In this document: positions 39,966 to 50,665 of the stretch, piece after piece
Layout of the letters: every line of letters begins with the position of its first letter
How positions within the stretch are numbered: the first letter of the stretch is position 1
Source of the DNA: Microbacterium sp.
GTDB taxonomy: Bacteria > Actinomycetota > Actinomycetes > Actinomycetales > Microbacteriaceae
NCBI GenBank assembly: GCA_017306415.1
Contig: JAFKIL010000003.1
Span: forward strand, 124,001-188,000
Reading direction: 5' to 3'
DNA length: 64,000 bases
Position numbers and translations under genes: made by a program
Notes under the pieces: model-generated
What the model was told of the DNA's origin: nothing
Databases searched by the model: none
Seen by the model: the letters and a program-made list of their open reading frames with translations, nothing else

Positions 39966-42020
39966 TCAGCGGATGCTGTTCTCGTGACCGTGGCTGTGGC
40001 CGCCGGCGTGTGCGTCGCGTGCGGGCGCGGGGATCGACTTCTGCATCTGCACGAGGAACTCCACGTTCGACTGCGTCTCCTTGAGCTTGCCCAGCACGAC
40101 CTCGAGCGCCTGCTGCGTGTCGAGACCCGCGAGCGCGCGCCGCAGCTTCCACGTGATCTTCACCTCGTCGGGCGACAGCAGCATCTCCTCGCGGCGGGTG
40201 CTCGACGCGTTGACGTCGACTGCCGGGAAGATGCGCTTGTCGGCGAGCGAGCGGCTGAGGCGGAGCTCGCTGTTGCCGGTCCCCTTGAACTCCTCGAAGA
40301 TGACCTCGTCCATCTTGGAGCCGGTCTCCACGAGCGCGGTCGCCAGGATCGTGAGCGATCCGCCGTTCTCGATGTTGCGCGCCGCGCCGAAGAACCGCTT
40401 GGGCGGGTAGAGCGCGGAGGCGTCCACGCCACCGGTGAGCACCCGGCCGGAGGTGGGCGCCGAGATGTTGTAGGCGCGACCCAGGCGGGTGATCGAGTCG
40501 AGCAGCACGACGACGTCGCGACCGAGCTCCACAAGGCGCTTGGCACGCTCGATGGCGAGCTCGGCGACCGTCGTGTGGTCCTCGGCGGGGCGGTCGAAGG
40601 TCGAGGCGATGACCTCGCCCTTCACCGTGCGCTGCATGTCGGTGACCTCCTCGGGCCGCTCGTCCACGAGCACGACCATGAGGTGCACCTCGGGGTTGTT
40701 CGTGGAGATGGCGTTCGCGATCTGCTGCAGCACGATCGTCTTGCCCGCCTTCGGCGGGGCGACGATCAGGCCGCGCTGACCCTTGCCGATGGGCGCGACG
40801 AGGTCGATGATCCGCTGCGTGAGCTTCTCGGGCGCCGTCTCGAGGCGCAGGCGGTCCTGCGGGTAGAGCGGCGTGAGCTTGCCGAACTCGACGCGGGTCG
40901 CGGCATCCTCGACCGACAGCCCGTTGATCGAGTCGACCTTGACGAGCGCGTTGTACTTCTGGCGGCTCGACTGCTCGCCCTCGCGGGGCTGCTTGATCGC
41001 GCCGACGACGGCGTCGCCCTTGCGGAGGTTGTACTTCTTCACCTGACCGAGCGAGACGTAGACGTCGCTCGTGCCGGGGAGGTAGCCGGTCGTGCGGACG
41101 AACGCGTAGTTGTCGAGCACGTCGAGGATGCCGGCGATCGGGATGAGGACGTCGTCCTCGCCGATCTCGGTCTCGAACTCGTCGCCCGCCTGGCCGCCGC
41201 GCCGCTTGTTGCGCTGACGGCCACGGCCACCCTGGGCGCCCTGGTCGTCGTCGGCGTCCGCCGAAGCGGCCTGGCCGCCCTGGGGAGCGGCGCTCTGCGA
41301 CGAGCCGTTGCCGCCCTGCCCGCCGTTCTGCTGGGGCGCGCCGCCGGGCTGGCCGCCGTTCTGGGCCTGCCCGTTGCGGTTGCGGTTGCGGCTGCGGCTG
41401 CGGCTGCGGCTCCGGCCGGACTGCTCGCCGCCCTCGGCCTGCTCGCCGGCCTCGCCCGCGTCGGACTTCTCGTCGGCGGAAGCGTCCGCGGCGGATGCGC
41501 CGTCGGCAGCGGAGTCGTCAGAGACCGCGGCATCGGCGGATGCCTCGGCCGGGGCGTCGGCGCCCGACTCCGCCGGAGCGTCCGGAGCGGCGGTCGAGGC
41601 TTCCTGCGTAGCGTCCGCGGCGGGCACCTCGGCCTCGCCGGCGGGCGCGGCCGGCGCGTCGGTCTCGGGAGCGGGCGCGTCGGTCTCGGCGGCGGCCTCT
41701 GCCGCCGCGACGACGTCGGCCGTCTTCGCCCGACGGGGAGCGCGCTTGCGCGGGGCCTTGGCGGGCGCGACCTCGGCCGCCGGCGCCTCGGGCTCGGCCG
41801 GAGCCGCGGGCTCCGCCGGCGCGTCCTCTGCCGGAGCAGCGGGCGCGTCAGCCTCGGGCTCGACGACGCCGTCAGCCGGGGACTCCCCAGCCTGAGCCGC
41901 CTCCGCCTCAGAGGCGGGGGTCACGGCGTCGGCCGCGGTCGTGTTCTCGACGGTCTCGGACGCGTTGCTGTCGCCCTCGGCAGGCACGTCGACGGTATGG
42001 ATCTCGGAGATGGACTCCAC
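39966..42020 (-). CDS. rho: Transcription termination factor Rho with long N-terminal extension
   Basis: This 684-residue protein has a conserved hexameric RNA helicase core over the last ~400 residues, with Walker [13 protein letters not shown] and [16 protein letters not shown]. The first ~280 residues are low complexity: an Ala/Glu/Asp-rich acidic tract, a basic RAPRRAK patch, a second acidic Ala tract, and an RNA-binding-like basic stretch of RS/RN dipeptides followed by Gly/Gln-rich sequence. Such extensions are known in high-GC actinobacterial Rho. The GTG at 42020 has GGGAG six bases upstream. Confidence 0.96.
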   Translation of the reverse strand: MESISEIHTVDVPAEGDSNASETVENTTAADAVTPASEAEAAQAGESPADGVVEPEADAPAAPAEDAPAEPAAPAEPEAPAAEVAPAKAPRKRAPRRAKTADVVAAAEAAAETDAPAPETDAPAAPAGEAEVPAADATQEASTAAPDAPAESGADAPAEASADAAVSDDSAADGASAADASADEKSDAGEAGEQAEGGEQSGRSRSRSRSRNRNRNGQAQNGGQPGGAPQQNGGQGGNGSSQSAAPQGGQAASADADDDQGAQGGRGRQRNKRRGGQAGDEFETEIGEDDVLIPIAGILDVLDNYAFVRTTGYLPGTSDVYVSLGQVKKYNLRKGDAVVGAIKQPREGEQSSRQKYNALVKVDSINGLSVEDAATRVEFGKLTPLYPQDRLRLETAPEKLTQRIIDLVAPIGKGQRGLIVAPPKAGKTIVLQQIANAISTNNPEVHLMVVLVDERPEEVTDMQRTVKGEVIASTFDRPAEDHTTVAELAIERAKRLVELGRDVVVLLDSITRLGRAYNISAPTSGRVLTGGVDASALYPPKRFFGAARNIENGGSLTILATALVETGSKMDEVIFEEFKGTGNSELRLSRSLADKRIFPAVDVNASSTRREEMLLSPDEVKITWKLRRALAGLDTQQALEVVLGKLKETQSNVEFLVQMQKSIPAPARDAHAGGHSHGHENSIR
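41373..41414. repeat. Hexamer tandem repeats in rho encoding RS/RN dipeptides
   Basis: Three GTTGCG units followed by GCTGCG units run in register with the rho frame on the minus strand and encode alternating Arg-Ser and Arg-Asn. The tract lies at the acidic/Gly-rich junction of the N-terminal extension. Confidence 0.75.
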
Positions 42021-42186
42021 GAGTACTCCCTTGTGAAACGAATGATTGCATGACCGCACATGGCGCCGTCGATGACAGGCGTCCGCCGCCCTTCGACGCG
42101 TTCCCGGTGTCCGAACAGACGGCTGGGAATCACGTGTCGGGGAGTAGTGCGGGGGTTCGCAGATTGCGATGGAGGCCAGATTCACA

Positions 42187-43146
42187 TCACCGTGGATACG
42201 GCTCTGTGGCACCCTCCGCGTACTCCCTCACTGTACCACCCTTGAAGTCGACGGCGAGCATGAGCGCCTCCCACGGAGTGTCCGTCGCGGCCGCCGCGAG
42301 CTCTGCGGCCTCCAGACGGCGCCCCGGCCCGTCAGCGAGGACCAGCACGCTCGGCCCCGCTCCGGACACCACGGCCGCGAAGCCCGCGGCGCGCAGCGCG
42401 CGCACGAGCGCATCCGTCTCGGGCATCGCCTGAGCGCGGTAGTTCTGGTGCAGCTTGTCCTCGGTCGCCGCGAGCAGGAGCTCCGGGCTCTGCGTGAGCG
42501 CGGCGATGAGCAGCGCCGAGCGCGACACGTTGAACACCGCGTCCTCACGCGGGACCTGCAGGGGCGCGAGGGTCCGCGCGACGCTGGTCGACATCGTGAA
42601 CTCGGGCACGAAGACGAGAGGCGAGACCCCGCGATGGACGAGCAGCTTCTTGTGCTGCGGGCCGTGCTCGTCGACCCAGGCGATCGTGAGGCCGCCGAAC
42701 AGTGCGGGGGCCACGTTGTCCGGGTGCCCCTCGAGCTCGGTGGCGAGCCGGAGCAGCAGGTCAGGTCCGAGATCGACGTCGCCCTCGAGCAGGCCCTTCG
42801 CGGCCAGGAGGCCGGCGACGACGGCGGCCCCCGACGACCCGAGGCCGCGCCCGTGCGGGATGACGTTGCGGGCGTCGAGCCGGACGCCGGGCATGACGCG
42901 GTCGACCGCGTCGAAGGCGTACTGCATCGCGCGGACGACGAGGTGGGACGCGTCGCGCGGCACCGCGGCCGCGCCCTCCCCCGACACGTCGATCTGCACG
43001 CCCGGCTCGTCGCCCGGATGGACGATGAGCTCGTCGTACACGCTCAGCGCCAGGCCGAGCGTGTCGAAGCCGGGGCCGAGGTTCGCACTCGTCGCCGGCA
43101 CGCGGACGGCGACCGGCCGGCCTGTCGACGAGCCGGCTGTGGTCAC
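42187..43146 (-). CDS. thrB: Homoserine kinase
   Basis: This 319-residue GHMP kinase has [16 protein letters not shown], the ATP loop [18 protein letters not shown] and [10 protein letters not shown]. It phosphorylates homoserine for threonine synthesis. The GTG at 43146 overlaps the thrC stop (GTGA). It is last in the lysA-hom-thrC-thrB operon, and about 165 bases follow before rho. Confidence 0.96.
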   Translation of the reverse strand: MTTAGSSTGRPVAVRVPATSANLGPGFDTLGLALSVYDELIVHPGDEPGVQIDVSGEGAAAVPRDASHLVVRAMQYAFDAVDRVMPGVRLDARNVIPHGRGLGSSGAAVVAGLLAAKGLLEGDVDLGPDLLLRLATELEGHPDNVAPALFGGLTIAWVDEHGPQHKKLLVHRGVSPLVFVPEFTMSTSVARTLAPLQVPREDAVFNVSRSALLIAALTQSPELLLAATEDKLHQNYRAQAMPETDALVRALRAAGFAAVVSGAGPSVLVLADGPGRRLEAAELAAAATDTPWEALMLAVDFKGGTVREYAEGATEPYPR

Positions 43147-44231
43147 GCGGTCGCCTCCGCGGGCGCGAGCCCCAGCACCGAGGCGACTTCGCTGGTCTCG
43201 GCGTCGACGACCGTCGGTGTCACGTCCGAGCCGTCCGCGTTGCGCAGGGCCCACTGCGGGTCCTTGAGGCCGTGGCCGGTGACCGTCAGCACGACCTTGG
43301 CGCCGGCCGGAATGATGCCCGCCTCCGCGCGGTCGAGGAGCCCTGCCACGCTGATCGCCGAGGCGGGCTCCACGAAGATCCCCACCTCGCCGGAGAGCAG
43401 CTTCTGCGCCGCGAGGATGCGGGCGTCGTCGATCGCGCCGAACCATCCGTCCGTCGCATCCCGCGCCTCCAGCGCGAGCTCCCACGAGGCCGGGTTCCCG
43501 ATCCGGATGGCGCTGGCCACCGTCTCGGGGTTCTTCACGACCTCGCCGCGGACGAGGGGGGCGGATCCCTCCGCCTGGAACCCGAACATCCGCGGGACGC
43601 GCGTGGCGACGCCACGGGCGACCTCCTCGCGGTAGCCGCGCGAGTAGGCGGTGTAGTTGCCGGCGTTGCCGACGGGGATGAAGTGGAAGTCCGGTGCGTC
43701 GCCGAGGACCTCCACGACCTCGTACGCGGCCGTCTTCTGGCCCTCGATCCGATCGGGGTTGACCGAGTTCACGAGGTGGACCGGGTAATGGTCGGCGAGC
43801 TCCCGCGCGATCTCCAGGCAGTCGTCGAAGTTGCCGCGGATCTGGATGAGGCGACCGTTGTGCGCGACCGCCTGGCTCAGCTTGCCCATCGCGATCTTGC
43901 CCTCGGGCACCAGTACCGCGGCGGTGATGCCGGCGTGCGCGGCGTAGGCCGCGGCGGATGCCGACGTGTTGCCGGTCGACGCGCAGATCACGGCCTTCGC
44001 GCCGTGCTCCACCGCGCGCGAGAGCGCGACGGTCATGCCCCGGTCCTTGAACGAACCGGTCGGGTTCATGCCCTCGAACTTCACCCAGACGTCCGCTCCC
44101 GTGCGCTGGGACAGCGCGGGCGCCGGCAGGAGCGGCGTGCCGCCCTCCCCCAGCGTGACGACGGTCGAGGCCTCGGTCACGCCGAGCCGATCTGCGTACT
44201 CGCGGAGGACTCCGCGCCAGAGGTGTGCCAT
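43143..44231 (-). CDS. thrC: Threonine synthase
   Basis: This 362-residue PLP enzyme has [18 protein letters not shown], the PLP lysine in [16 protein letters not shown] and [18 protein letters not shown]. It converts O-phosphohomoserine to threonine. It is the short actinobacterial class lacking a SAM-binding extension. The ATG lies two bases past the hom stop; the long upstream frame is a shadow of hom. Confidence 0.97.
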   Translation of the reverse strand: MAHLWRGVLREYADRLGVTEASTVVTLGEGGTPLLPAPALSQRTGADVWVKFEGMNPTGSFKDRGMTVALSRAVEHGAKAVICASTGNTSASAAAYAAHAGITAAVLVPEGKIAMGKLSQAVAHNGRLIQIRGNFDDCLEIARELADHYPVHLVNSVNPDRIEGQKTAAYEVVEVLGDAPDFHFIPVGNAGNYTAYSRGYREEVARGVATRVPRMFGFQAEGSAPLVRGEVVKNPETVASAIRIGNPASWELALEARDATDGWFGAIDDARILAAQKLLSGEVGIFVEPASAISVAGLLDRAEAGIIPAGAKVVLTVTGHGLKDPQWALRNADGSDVTPTVVDAETSEVASVLGLAPAEATA

Positions 44232-44233
44232 TC

Positions 44234-45562
44234 TCAGTCTCCTTCCACCCGCAGGACCGAGACGACGCGCTCCACGACGCCGCTGTCGGCGAGCCGCTGC
44301 ACGGTCTCGCTGAGGTCCTGTTCCAATGCCTTGTGCGTGCCGATGACGAGGCGCGCCGATCCGGTGCCTTCCTCGTCGTCGCCGATGACCGTCTGCTCGA
44401 CGCTCGCGATCGAGACGCGCCCGTCGCTCAGGGTTCCCGCGACTGTCGCGAGCACACCGGGACGATCGTCGACCTCGAGGGTGATCTGGTAGCGCGTCAC
44501 GACGCGCCCGATCTCCACGATGGGGAGGTTCGCGCGCGTGGACTCCCCCACGCCGACCCCGCCCGCGATATGCCGCCGCGCCGCCGAGACGACGTCGCCG
44601 AGTACCGCGGACGCCGTCTGGACGCCGCCGGCGCCGGCGCCGTAGAACATGAGGTTCCCGGCGGCCTCGGCCTGCACGAACACCGCGTTGTTGGCACCGT
44701 GCACGCTCGCGAGCGGGTGCCCGCGCCGGATGAGCGCCGGGTACACCCGCACCGAGATCGCCTCGCCCGCAGCCGAGGCATCCGTCTGACCGGTGAGCCG
44801 CTCGCACACCGCGAGCAGCTTGATGACGTAGCCGGCGTGGCGCGCGGCGTCCATCATCGCCTTGTCGATGCCGACGATGCCCTCGCGGTGCACCGCGTCG
44901 AGCGGGACCGTGGTGTGGAAGGCGAGGCTCGCGAGGATGGCGGCCTTCTGCGCGGCGTCGTATCCCTCCACATCGGCGGTGGGGTCGGCCTCGGCGTAGC
45001 CGAGCCGCTGCGCGTCCGCCAGGACGTCGGCCAGCTCCGCGCCCTCCTGGTCCATGCGGTCCAGGATGTAGTTCGTGGTGCCGTTGACGATACCCATGAT
45101 GCGGTGCACCCGATCGCCGGCGAGCGAGTCGCGGAGGGGACGGATGATCGGGATCGCCCCGGCCGCAGCGGCTTCGTAGTAGACGGACGCGCCGACCTGA
45201 TCGGCCGCGTCGAAGATCTCCTGCCCGTGCGTCGCCAGCAGCGCCTTGTTGGCGGTCACGACGTCGGCGCCCGAGTTGATGGCCTGGAGCAGATAGCTGC
45301 GGGCGGGCTCGATGCCGCCCATGAGCTCGATCACGATGTCGGAGCCCACGATGAGGGTCTCCGCGTCCGTCGTGAGGAGCTCCCGCGGCAGCTCCACGTC
45401 GCGCGGCGCGTCGACGTCGCGCACGGCGATGCCGGCGAGCTCGAGCGAGGCTCCCGCGCGATCTGCGAGCTCGTCCGCGTGCCTGCGCAGCAGATCGGCG
45501 ACCTGGGATCCGACGGCGCCGGCTCCCAGGAGCGCGACGCGCAGGCGGCGATAGTCCGTCAT
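44234..45562 (-). CDS. hom: Homoserine dehydrogenase
   Basis: This 442-residue protein has an NADP-binding N-terminus ([17 protein letters not shown]), the catalytic region [20 protein letters not shown] and [11 protein letters not shown], and a C-terminal ACT domain ([19 protein letters not shown]) that usually senses threonine. It reduces aspartate semialdehyde to homoserine. The ATG overlaps the lysA stop (ATGA). Confidence 0.97.
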   Translation of the reverse strand: MTDYRRLRVALLGAGAVGSQVADLLRRHADELADRAGASLELAGIAVRDVDAPRDVELPRELLTTDAETLIVGSDIVIELMGGIEPARSYLLQAINSGADVVTANKALLATHGQEIFDAADQVGASVYYEAAAAGAIPIIRPLRDSLAGDRVHRIMGIVNGTTNYILDRMDQEGAELADVLADAQRLGYAEADPTADVEGYDAAQKAAILASLAFHTTVPLDAVHREGIVGIDKAMMDAARHAGYVIKLLAVCERLTGQTDASAAGEAISVRVYPALIRRGHPLASVHGANNAVFVQAEAAGNLMFYGAGAGGVQTASAVLGDVVSAARRHIAGGVGVGESTRANLPIVEIGRVVTRYQITLEVDDRPGVLATVAGTLSDGRVSIASVEQTVIGDDEEGTGSARLVIGTHKALEQDLSETVQRLADSGVVERVVSVLRVEGD

Positions 45563-46980
45563 GCGTTCCCTTCCGCGATGCCGGCGTCCCGCGAGAGGAG
45601 GTCGGCGATCGTCTCTCCGCGCACGATGACGCGGGCCTGACCGGCGCGCACGGCGACGACGGCCGGGCGCGCGAGGTAGTTGTAGTTGCTCGCGAGCGAG
45701 AAGCAGTACGCGCCCGTGGCCGGCACCGCGAGCAGGTCGCCGGGCGCGACGTCCCCGGGCAGGTACTCGTGATCGACGACGATGTCGCCCGACTCGCAGT
45801 GCTTGCCGACGACACGGGCCAGCACCGGCGCAGCGCCCGAGACGCGCGACGCGATGCGGGCCGAATACTGCGCACCGTAGAGAGCGGGGCGCGGGTTGTC
45901 GCTCATGCCGCCGTCGACGCTCACGTACACGCGCTCCGCGCCGTCGCCGAGACGCACGGGCTTGACCGTGCCCACCTCGTAGAGCGTGACGCCCGCCTGA
46001 CCGACGATGGCCCGCCCCGGCTCGAATGCGAGGTTCGGCATCGGGATGCCGCGCACCGCGCACTCCCGGGCGACGGCGTCGACGATCCCGGCGGCGAGCG
46101 CTTCGATCGGGGTCGGGTCGTCCGCGGACGTGTACGCGATGCCGAAGCCGCCGCCGAGGTTCAGGACCGGCACCTCTCCGTCCTCGCTGAGGGCGGCGTG
46201 GAGCTCGACGAGGCGCGACGCCGACTCGGCGAAGCCGTCCGTCCCGAAGATCTGCGAGCCGATGTGACAGTGCAGCCCGACGAAGGCGAGCGCGTCGAGC
46301 TCGCGGATGCGGGCGACGGCGGCCGCGGCATCCTCCAGCGCGAAGCCGAACTTCTGGTCCTCGTGCGCGGTGGCGAGGAAGTCGTGCGTCTCGGCGTGGA
46401 CACCGCTGTTCACGCGGAGCAGGACGGGCTGCACCGCGTCCGGTGCCACGACGCGCCGCCGCTCGACGATCGCCGCGAGGCGCTCGAGCTCGATCGCGCT
46501 GTCGATCACGACGGAGCCGACACCCACCTCCACGGCGCGTGCGAGCTCGGCCACGCTCTTGTTGTTGCCGTGGAAGCCGATGCGGCCGGGATCGACTCCG
46601 GCCGCGAGCGCGACCTCCAGCTCGCCGCCGCTGCACACGTCGATCGCGAGGCCCTCGGCGGTGACCCAGCGGACGACCTCGGTGGAGAGGAACGCCTTTC
46701 CGGCGTAGTAGACGCGGGCAGCGACCCCGTGCGCCGCGGCCGCGTCGCGGAACGCCGCAACGGCGCGCCGCGCGTGCGCGCGCACCTCGTCCTCGTCGAA
46801 GACGTAGAGCGGTGTGCCGAACGCGTCGCGCAGATCGCCGACGTCGACGCCCGCGATCGACAGGACGCCCGCCTCGTCGCGCGCGGCGGACGCCGGCCAG
46901 ATGGCCGGGTCGAGCGCGTTCGCGTCGTCCGGCATCGTGAGCCAGCTCGGCGCGGTCGGGCGGGAGGGCGGGGCGGACAC
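45559..46980 (-). CDS. lysA: Diaminopimelate decarboxylase
   Basis: This 473-residue PLP enzyme has the lysine segment [28 protein letters not shown] and CESGDIV with an active-site cysteine. It makes L-lysine from meso-diaminopimelate. The GTG at 46980 gives an N-terminus typical of the family; an internal ATG 15 codons later is the alternative. It heads the lysA-hom-thrC-thrB operon, which links lysine and threonine branches of the aspartate family. Confidence 0.95.
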   Translation of the reverse strand: MSAPPSRPTAPSWLTMPDDANALDPAIWPASAARDEAGVLSIAGVDVGDLRDAFGTPLYVFDEDEVRAHARRAVAAFRDAAAAHGVAARVYYAGKAFLSTEVVRWVTAEGLAIDVCSGGELEVALAAGVDPGRIGFHGNNKSVAELARAVEVGVGSVVIDSAIELERLAAIVERRRVVAPDAVQPVLLRVNSGVHAETHDFLATAHEDQKFGFALEDAAAAVARIRELDALAFVGLHCHIGSQIFGTDGFAESASRLVELHAALSEDGEVPVLNLGGGFGIAYTSADDPTPIEALAAGIVDAVARECAVRGIPMPNLAFEPGRAIVGQAGVTLYEVGTVKPVRLGDGAERVYVSVDGGMSDNPRPALYGAQYSARIASRVSGAAPVLARVVGKHCESGDIVVDHEYLPGDVAPGDLLAVPATGAYCFSLASNYNYLARPAVVAVRAGQARVIVRGETIADLLSRDAGIAEGNA

Positions 46981-47056
46981 GGTGGGACCAATCGATGGAT
47001 GCTTCGGCGCTGCGCTTTCGGCGCGGACCCTCCGGGACGACGGGTCGACCACGGCC

Positions 47057-47092
47057 AGGACTCGCTCACGCGCCGGGAGTCCTTGAAGTCTA
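47057..47092 (-). promoter_or_regulatory. Putative lysA promoter -10 and 5'-leader hairpin
   Basis: Minus-strand TAGACT (47092-47087) could be a -10, placing the transcript start near 47080. The RNA would then open with AGGACTC/GAGTCCT arms (47083-47077 and 47063-47057), a 7-bp hairpin at its 5' end, and a leader of about 100 bases before lysA. No -35 is evident. Confidence 0.4.
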
Positions 47093-47137
47093 GGGCACGC
47101 CCCCGCCCTCGCCCCATTCGCGTGTCGGGGCCCGGAG

Positions 47138-47155
47138 GCGGCCGCGAGCGGCCGC
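47138..47155 (-). terminator. Short GC hairpin after the LmeA-type gene
   Basis: GCGGCCG, loop CGAG and CGGCCGC form a perfect 7-bp stem three bases after the stop at 47158. There is no T-run. Confidence 0.5.
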
Positions 47156-47157
47156 TG

Positions 47158-47931
47158 TCAGGCGCAGGTGCCCTTCTCCCGCAGGGCGGCATCCTTCCCG
47201 ATCCGGCCGTCGACGGCGAACGTCGCGACCAGGCGGTCACCGGTGACGGCGACCGTGCGCAGCTCAACGCCCGCGGGCAACGAGGAAGCGACGCACACGT
47301 CCCAGTCGCGCAGCGCCGCCTGGGCGACCGAACCGAAGCGGGCACGGAGGTCGTCGGCGCCGATCGTGGCCCCGGCCAGCTGCAGGGCGGCCGGATGCAG
47401 CACGATCCCGCCGTCGGCGGCGCTCGGGGTCAGCGCGACACCGATCGGGATGCGCGCACCGAAGACCGAGAGCTCGACCGTCGCGGTCACGTTCGGCGCC
47501 GCGATGCCGAGTGTGTCCGACGGGAAGCCGTCGACCGTCGACATGAGCGCGCGCAGCTGAGCCTCGTCGAGGCCGACCGTGACCGAGCCGGAGCGCATCG
47601 CTCCCGGATCACGGATGGAGACGCCGTGGAGGTCCGCACTCACGTCGCCCGTGAACGCGCCCACGGTCACGTCCCGCGAGGAGATGTGCACCTCGTCGAG
47701 GGTTCCCTTGATCAGCTGGGGGATGACGGCGCCCGTCACCTCCACGTCCATGTCCTGATCGGCGGGAAGCGCGAGGCGCGTGACGGCCTGCTCACGGATG
47801 GTCTTGGTCACGAGGTCGCGCGCGACCCATTCCCCGAGGAACCAGGCGGCCACGACCAGCCCGAGCACCACCAGGACGCCGACGACCCACGGCCACGCGT
47901 GCCGTCGCGTCGGAGGTGGTGCCGCGGTCAT
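47158..47931 (-). CDS. LmeA-like DUF2993 family phospholipid-binding protein
   Basis: This 257-residue protein has a single N-terminal membrane helix or signal anchor (WPWVVGVLVVLGLVVAAWFLG, about residues 14-35). The DUF2993 pattern follows: IKGTLDEVHISSRDVTVG, DVSADLHGVSIRD and a C-terminal cysteine pair. DUF2993 proteins such as mycobacterial LmeA act in the periplasm on lipoglycan maturation; that role here is inference. It lies 13 bases downstream of argS. Confidence 0.8.
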   Translation of the reverse strand: MTAAPPPTRRHAWPWVVGVLVVLGLVVAAWFLGEWVARDLVTKTIREQAVTRLALPADQDMDVEVTGAVIPQLIKGTLDEVHISSRDVTVGAFTGDVSADLHGVSIRDPGAMRSGSVTVGLDEAQLRALMSTVDGFPSDTLGIAAPNVTATVELSVFGARIPIGVALTPSAADGGIVLHPAALQLAGATIGADDLRARFGSVAQAALRDWDVCVASSLPAGVELRTVAVTGDRLVATFAVDGRIGKDAALREKGTCA

Positions 47932-47944
47932 GTCGGGGCCTCGG

Positions 47945-49609
47945 TCACATCCGCTCGGGGGCGGACGCGCCGAGCAGGCCCAGGCCGTTGCGCAGCACCT
48001 GACCGGTGGCGTCGCTCAGCCAGAGCCGGGTGCGGTGCAGGTCCTCGACCGGCTCCTCCCCCAGCGGGATGACGCGGCAGTTGTCGTACCAGCGGTGGTA
48101 CAGGCCGGCGAGCTCTTCGAGATAGCGGGCGATGCGGTGCGGCTCGCGCACCTCGGCCGCGTAGGCGACGATCCGCGGGTACTCCTGCAGCGCACCGAGC
48201 AGTGCGGACTCCGTCTCGTGCGTGAGGAGCTCGGGCACGAACGCCGAGCGGTCGACGCCGGATGCCGCGGCGTTGCGCGCGACGTTGTGCGTGCGCGCGT
48301 GGGCGTACTGCACGTAGAACACCGGGTTGTCGTTCGTGCGCCGCTGGAGGACGTCGAGATCGACGTCGAGGTTCGAGTCGGCGGAACTCCGCGTGAGCGC
48401 GTAGCGCGCGGCATCCACACCCACGATCTCGACCAGGTCCTCCATCGTCACGATCGTGCCCGCGCGCTTGGACATGCGCACGGGCTGGCCGTCCTTGACC
48501 AGGTTGACGAGCTGTCCGATCAGGATCTGCAGGTTGACGCCCGGCTCGTCGCCGAACGCCGCGCACATCGCCATGAGCCGTCCGACGTAGCCGTGGTGGT
48601 CGGCGCCGAGCATGATGATGCAGCGGTTGAAGCCGCGCTCGCGCTTGTCGAGGTAGTAGGCGAGGTCGCCCGAGAAGTAGGCCGGCTCGCCGTTGGAGCG
48701 GATGATGACGCGGTCGCGGTCGTCGCCGAACTCCGTGCTGCGCAGCCAGATCGCGCCGTCCTGCTCGAAGATGTGGCCGAGCTCCCGCAGGCGCGCCACC
48801 GCCCGCTCCACCGCACCGGAGCCGTGCAGATCGTTCTCGTGGAAGTACACGTCGAAGTCGACGCCGAACTCGTGCAGACTCTGCTTGATCTCGTCGAACA
48901 TGAACTGGACGCCCTGCGCGCGGAAGGCCTCCTGCTTGGCGTCGGCGTCGAGCGCGTCGATGTCGCCCTCGAAGGCGAGCGCCACCCGCCGCGCGATGTC
49001 GTGGATGTAGCCGCCGCCGTAGCCGTCCTCCGGCGTGGGGCGGCCCTCGTGCGCCGCCACCAGGCTGCGCGCGAACCGGTCGATCTGCGCTCCGTGATCG
49101 TTGAAGTAGTACTCGCGGGTCACCGCGGCACCCTGCGACGAGAGGATGCGCGCGAGCGAGTCCCCCACGGCGGCCCACCGCGTCCCGCCGAGGTGGATCG
49201 GACCGGTCGGGTTCGCCGAGACGAACTCGAGGTTGATGACCTCGTCCCGGCGGGAGTCGTTCGTGCCGAAGGCCGCCCCGGCGTCGACGATCGTCTTGGC
49301 GAGGGCGCCCGCCGCGGCGGCGTCGAGCCGGATGTTGATGAAACCAGGGCCCGCAACCTCGACCTCGGCGATCCCCGGCACCGCACGCAGTCCCTCGGCG
49401 ATGTCGGCCGCGAACTCGCGCGGGTCGGCGTCGACTGCCTTGGCGAGCTTCAATGCGGCGTTGGATGCCCAGTCGCCGTGGTCGCGGTTCTTCGGCCGGT
49501 CCAGCGGGAGGTCGGCGGGGGTGAGTCCGTCGGCGGCGCCCGGTCGTCGCGCGTCCGCGAGAGGGCGGACGACGTCGAGCAGGGCTGCGGAGAGGGCTTC
49601 GGGATTCAT
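47945..49609 (-). CDS. argS: Arginyl-tRNA synthetase
   Basis: This 554-residue class I synthetase has the HIGH-equivalent [21 protein letters not shown], the KMSKS-equivalent [11 protein letters not shown] and the anticodon-binding C-terminal helical domain ending [14 protein letters not shown]. It charges tRNA-Arg; a tRNA-Arg(CCG) gene lies at 61131-61203. The ATG at 49609 has TAGACT nine bases upstream, which suggests a very short leader. Confidence 0.97.
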   Translation of the reverse strand: MNPEALSAALLDVVRPLADARRPGAADGLTPADLPLDRPKNRDHGDWASNAALKLAKAVDADPREFAADIAEGLRAVPGIAEVEVAGPGFINIRLDAAAAGALAKTIVDAGAAFGTNDSRRDEVINLEFVSANPTGPIHLGGTRWAAVGDSLARILSSQGAAVTREYYFNDHGAQIDRFARSLVAAHEGRPTPEDGYGGGYIHDIARRVALAFEGDIDALDADAKQEAFRAQGVQFMFDEIKQSLHEFGVDFDVYFHENDLHGSGAVERAVARLRELGHIFEQDGAIWLRSTEFGDDRDRVIIRSNGEPAYFSGDLAYYLDKRERGFNRCIIMLGADHHGYVGRLMAMCAAFGDEPGVNLQILIGQLVNLVKDGQPVRMSKRAGTIVTMEDLVEIVGVDAARYALTRSSADSNLDVDLDVLQRRTNDNPVFYVQYAHARTHNVARNAAASGVDRSAFVPELLTHETESALLGALQEYPRIVAYAAEVREPHRIARYLEELAGLYHRWYDNCRVIPLGEEPVEDLHRTRLWLSDATGQVLRNGLGLLGASAPERM

Positions 49610-49686
49610 AGACCTTCAAGTCTACGGGCGCGGCCCGTGCGCTCCCTGCGAACGCACGTGCGTGGCATCGCTGCGCCCGCGCCCGG

Positions 49687-50520
49687 TCACGCGAGCTGGA
49701 CGAGCTCCAGGAAGTCGTCCCCCGCCGCGTCGAGAGGTGACGGGTCGCCCGCCGGCGGGACGTCGTCCGGGACCACCCACGCATCCACCCGCAGGTGCTC
49801 GAGCCCGACGTTGCCGCCGTGGTAGCTGAGGAAGGCGCAGTCCGCGGCATCCCGGCCCGTCGCGATGCGCACGAGCGACCGGCGGTCCGCGAGCCGCGTC
49901 GCGTCGATGACGTACCAAGCACCGTCGAGGTAGGCCTCGGCGACGGCGTGGAAATCCATCGGTCGCAGCCCCGGTGCGTAACAGGCGGCGTAGCGGGCGG
50001 GGATGTCCATCGCCCGCAGGAGCGCGATGACGACGTGCGCGTAGTCGCGGCACACGCCCTGGCCGGTCATGAGCGTCGTCACCGCGCTGTCCGTCCCGAG
50101 GCTCAGCCCCGGCGTGTAGGTGACGCTGGTCGAGACGAACTCCGACACCGCGGAGATGAGCTCGCGCGGCTCGAGACCACGGAACTGACGCCGCGCCTGC
50201 GCGAACACCTCGTCCGACTGGCAGTACCGGCTCGGACGCAGGTAGACGATCGCCTCGAGGTCGCTCGTACGCGTCTGGGCGGTGGTCGCGCCCACCGTCG
50301 CCTGGTAGCGCGCGCGGAGCAGACCGGGCTCGCCGGTGAGGCAGTGCAGGCGGCTGCCGGACTGGTCCACGATCTCGGTCGGGGTGTACTCGCGGTCGCC
50401 GCGCGTGAACGTCAGGGACTCGCTGACGAGGGACACCTGCTGCGCCGTCGCCACCTGGAAGATGAGGTCGACGGAGGACCCCAGATCGAGGTCGAGTTCG
50501 GCGGTGACGACACGGTGCAC
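49687..50520 (-). CDS. Transglutaminase-like cysteine protease family protein
   Basis: This 277-residue protein has the transglutaminase-like triad: Cys in GQGVCRDYAHVV, His in MDFHAVAEAYL and Asp in WYVIDATRLA. The N-terminal part is a beta-rich BTLCP-type domain. The family includes peptidases and amidases. The GTG at 50520 was chosen because GAGGA sits about six bases upstream; the frame could also start at GTG 50547. It is divergent from the DUF6492 gene. Confidence 0.85.
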   Translation of the reverse strand: MHRVVTAELDLDLGSSVDLIFQVATAQQVSLVSESLTFTRGDREYTPTEIVDQSGSRLHCLTGEPGLLRARYQATVGATTAQTRTSDLEAIVYLRPSRYCQSDEVFAQARRQFRGLEPRELISAVSEFVSTSVTYTPGLSLGTDSAVTTLMTGQGVCRDYAHVVIALLRAMDIPARYAACYAPGLRPMDFHAVAEAYLDGAWYVIDATRLADRRSLVRIATGRDAADCAFLSYHGGNVGLEHLRVDAWVVPDDVPPAGDPSPLDAAGDDFLELVQLA

Positions 50521-50601
50521 CGCGACATCCTCGCACAGCGCGGGCACCCCCTCGAACGGCTTGCGCCCGCGCCGTTCCCGCCGTATGCAGCCGGAGCACG
50601 C

Positions 50602-50630
50602 TTGGACGCCCCTCGGCCATCTGACACACT
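50602..50630 (+). promoter_or_regulatory. Putative promoter of the DUF6492 gene
   Basis: TTGGAC (50602-50607) and CACACT (50625-50630) are 17 bases apart, predicting a start near 50637 and a leader of about 29 bases. Confidence 0.45.
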
Positions 50631-50665
50631 GGTCGCAACACGACGATCAGGCTGTTGGGGGGCCC

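Noticed and set aside
46990-47160. Lysine riboswitch or other aminoacid riboswitch upstream of lysA
   Set aside because: The region is too short and shows only one small hairpin; I could not find conserved riboswitch core sequences.
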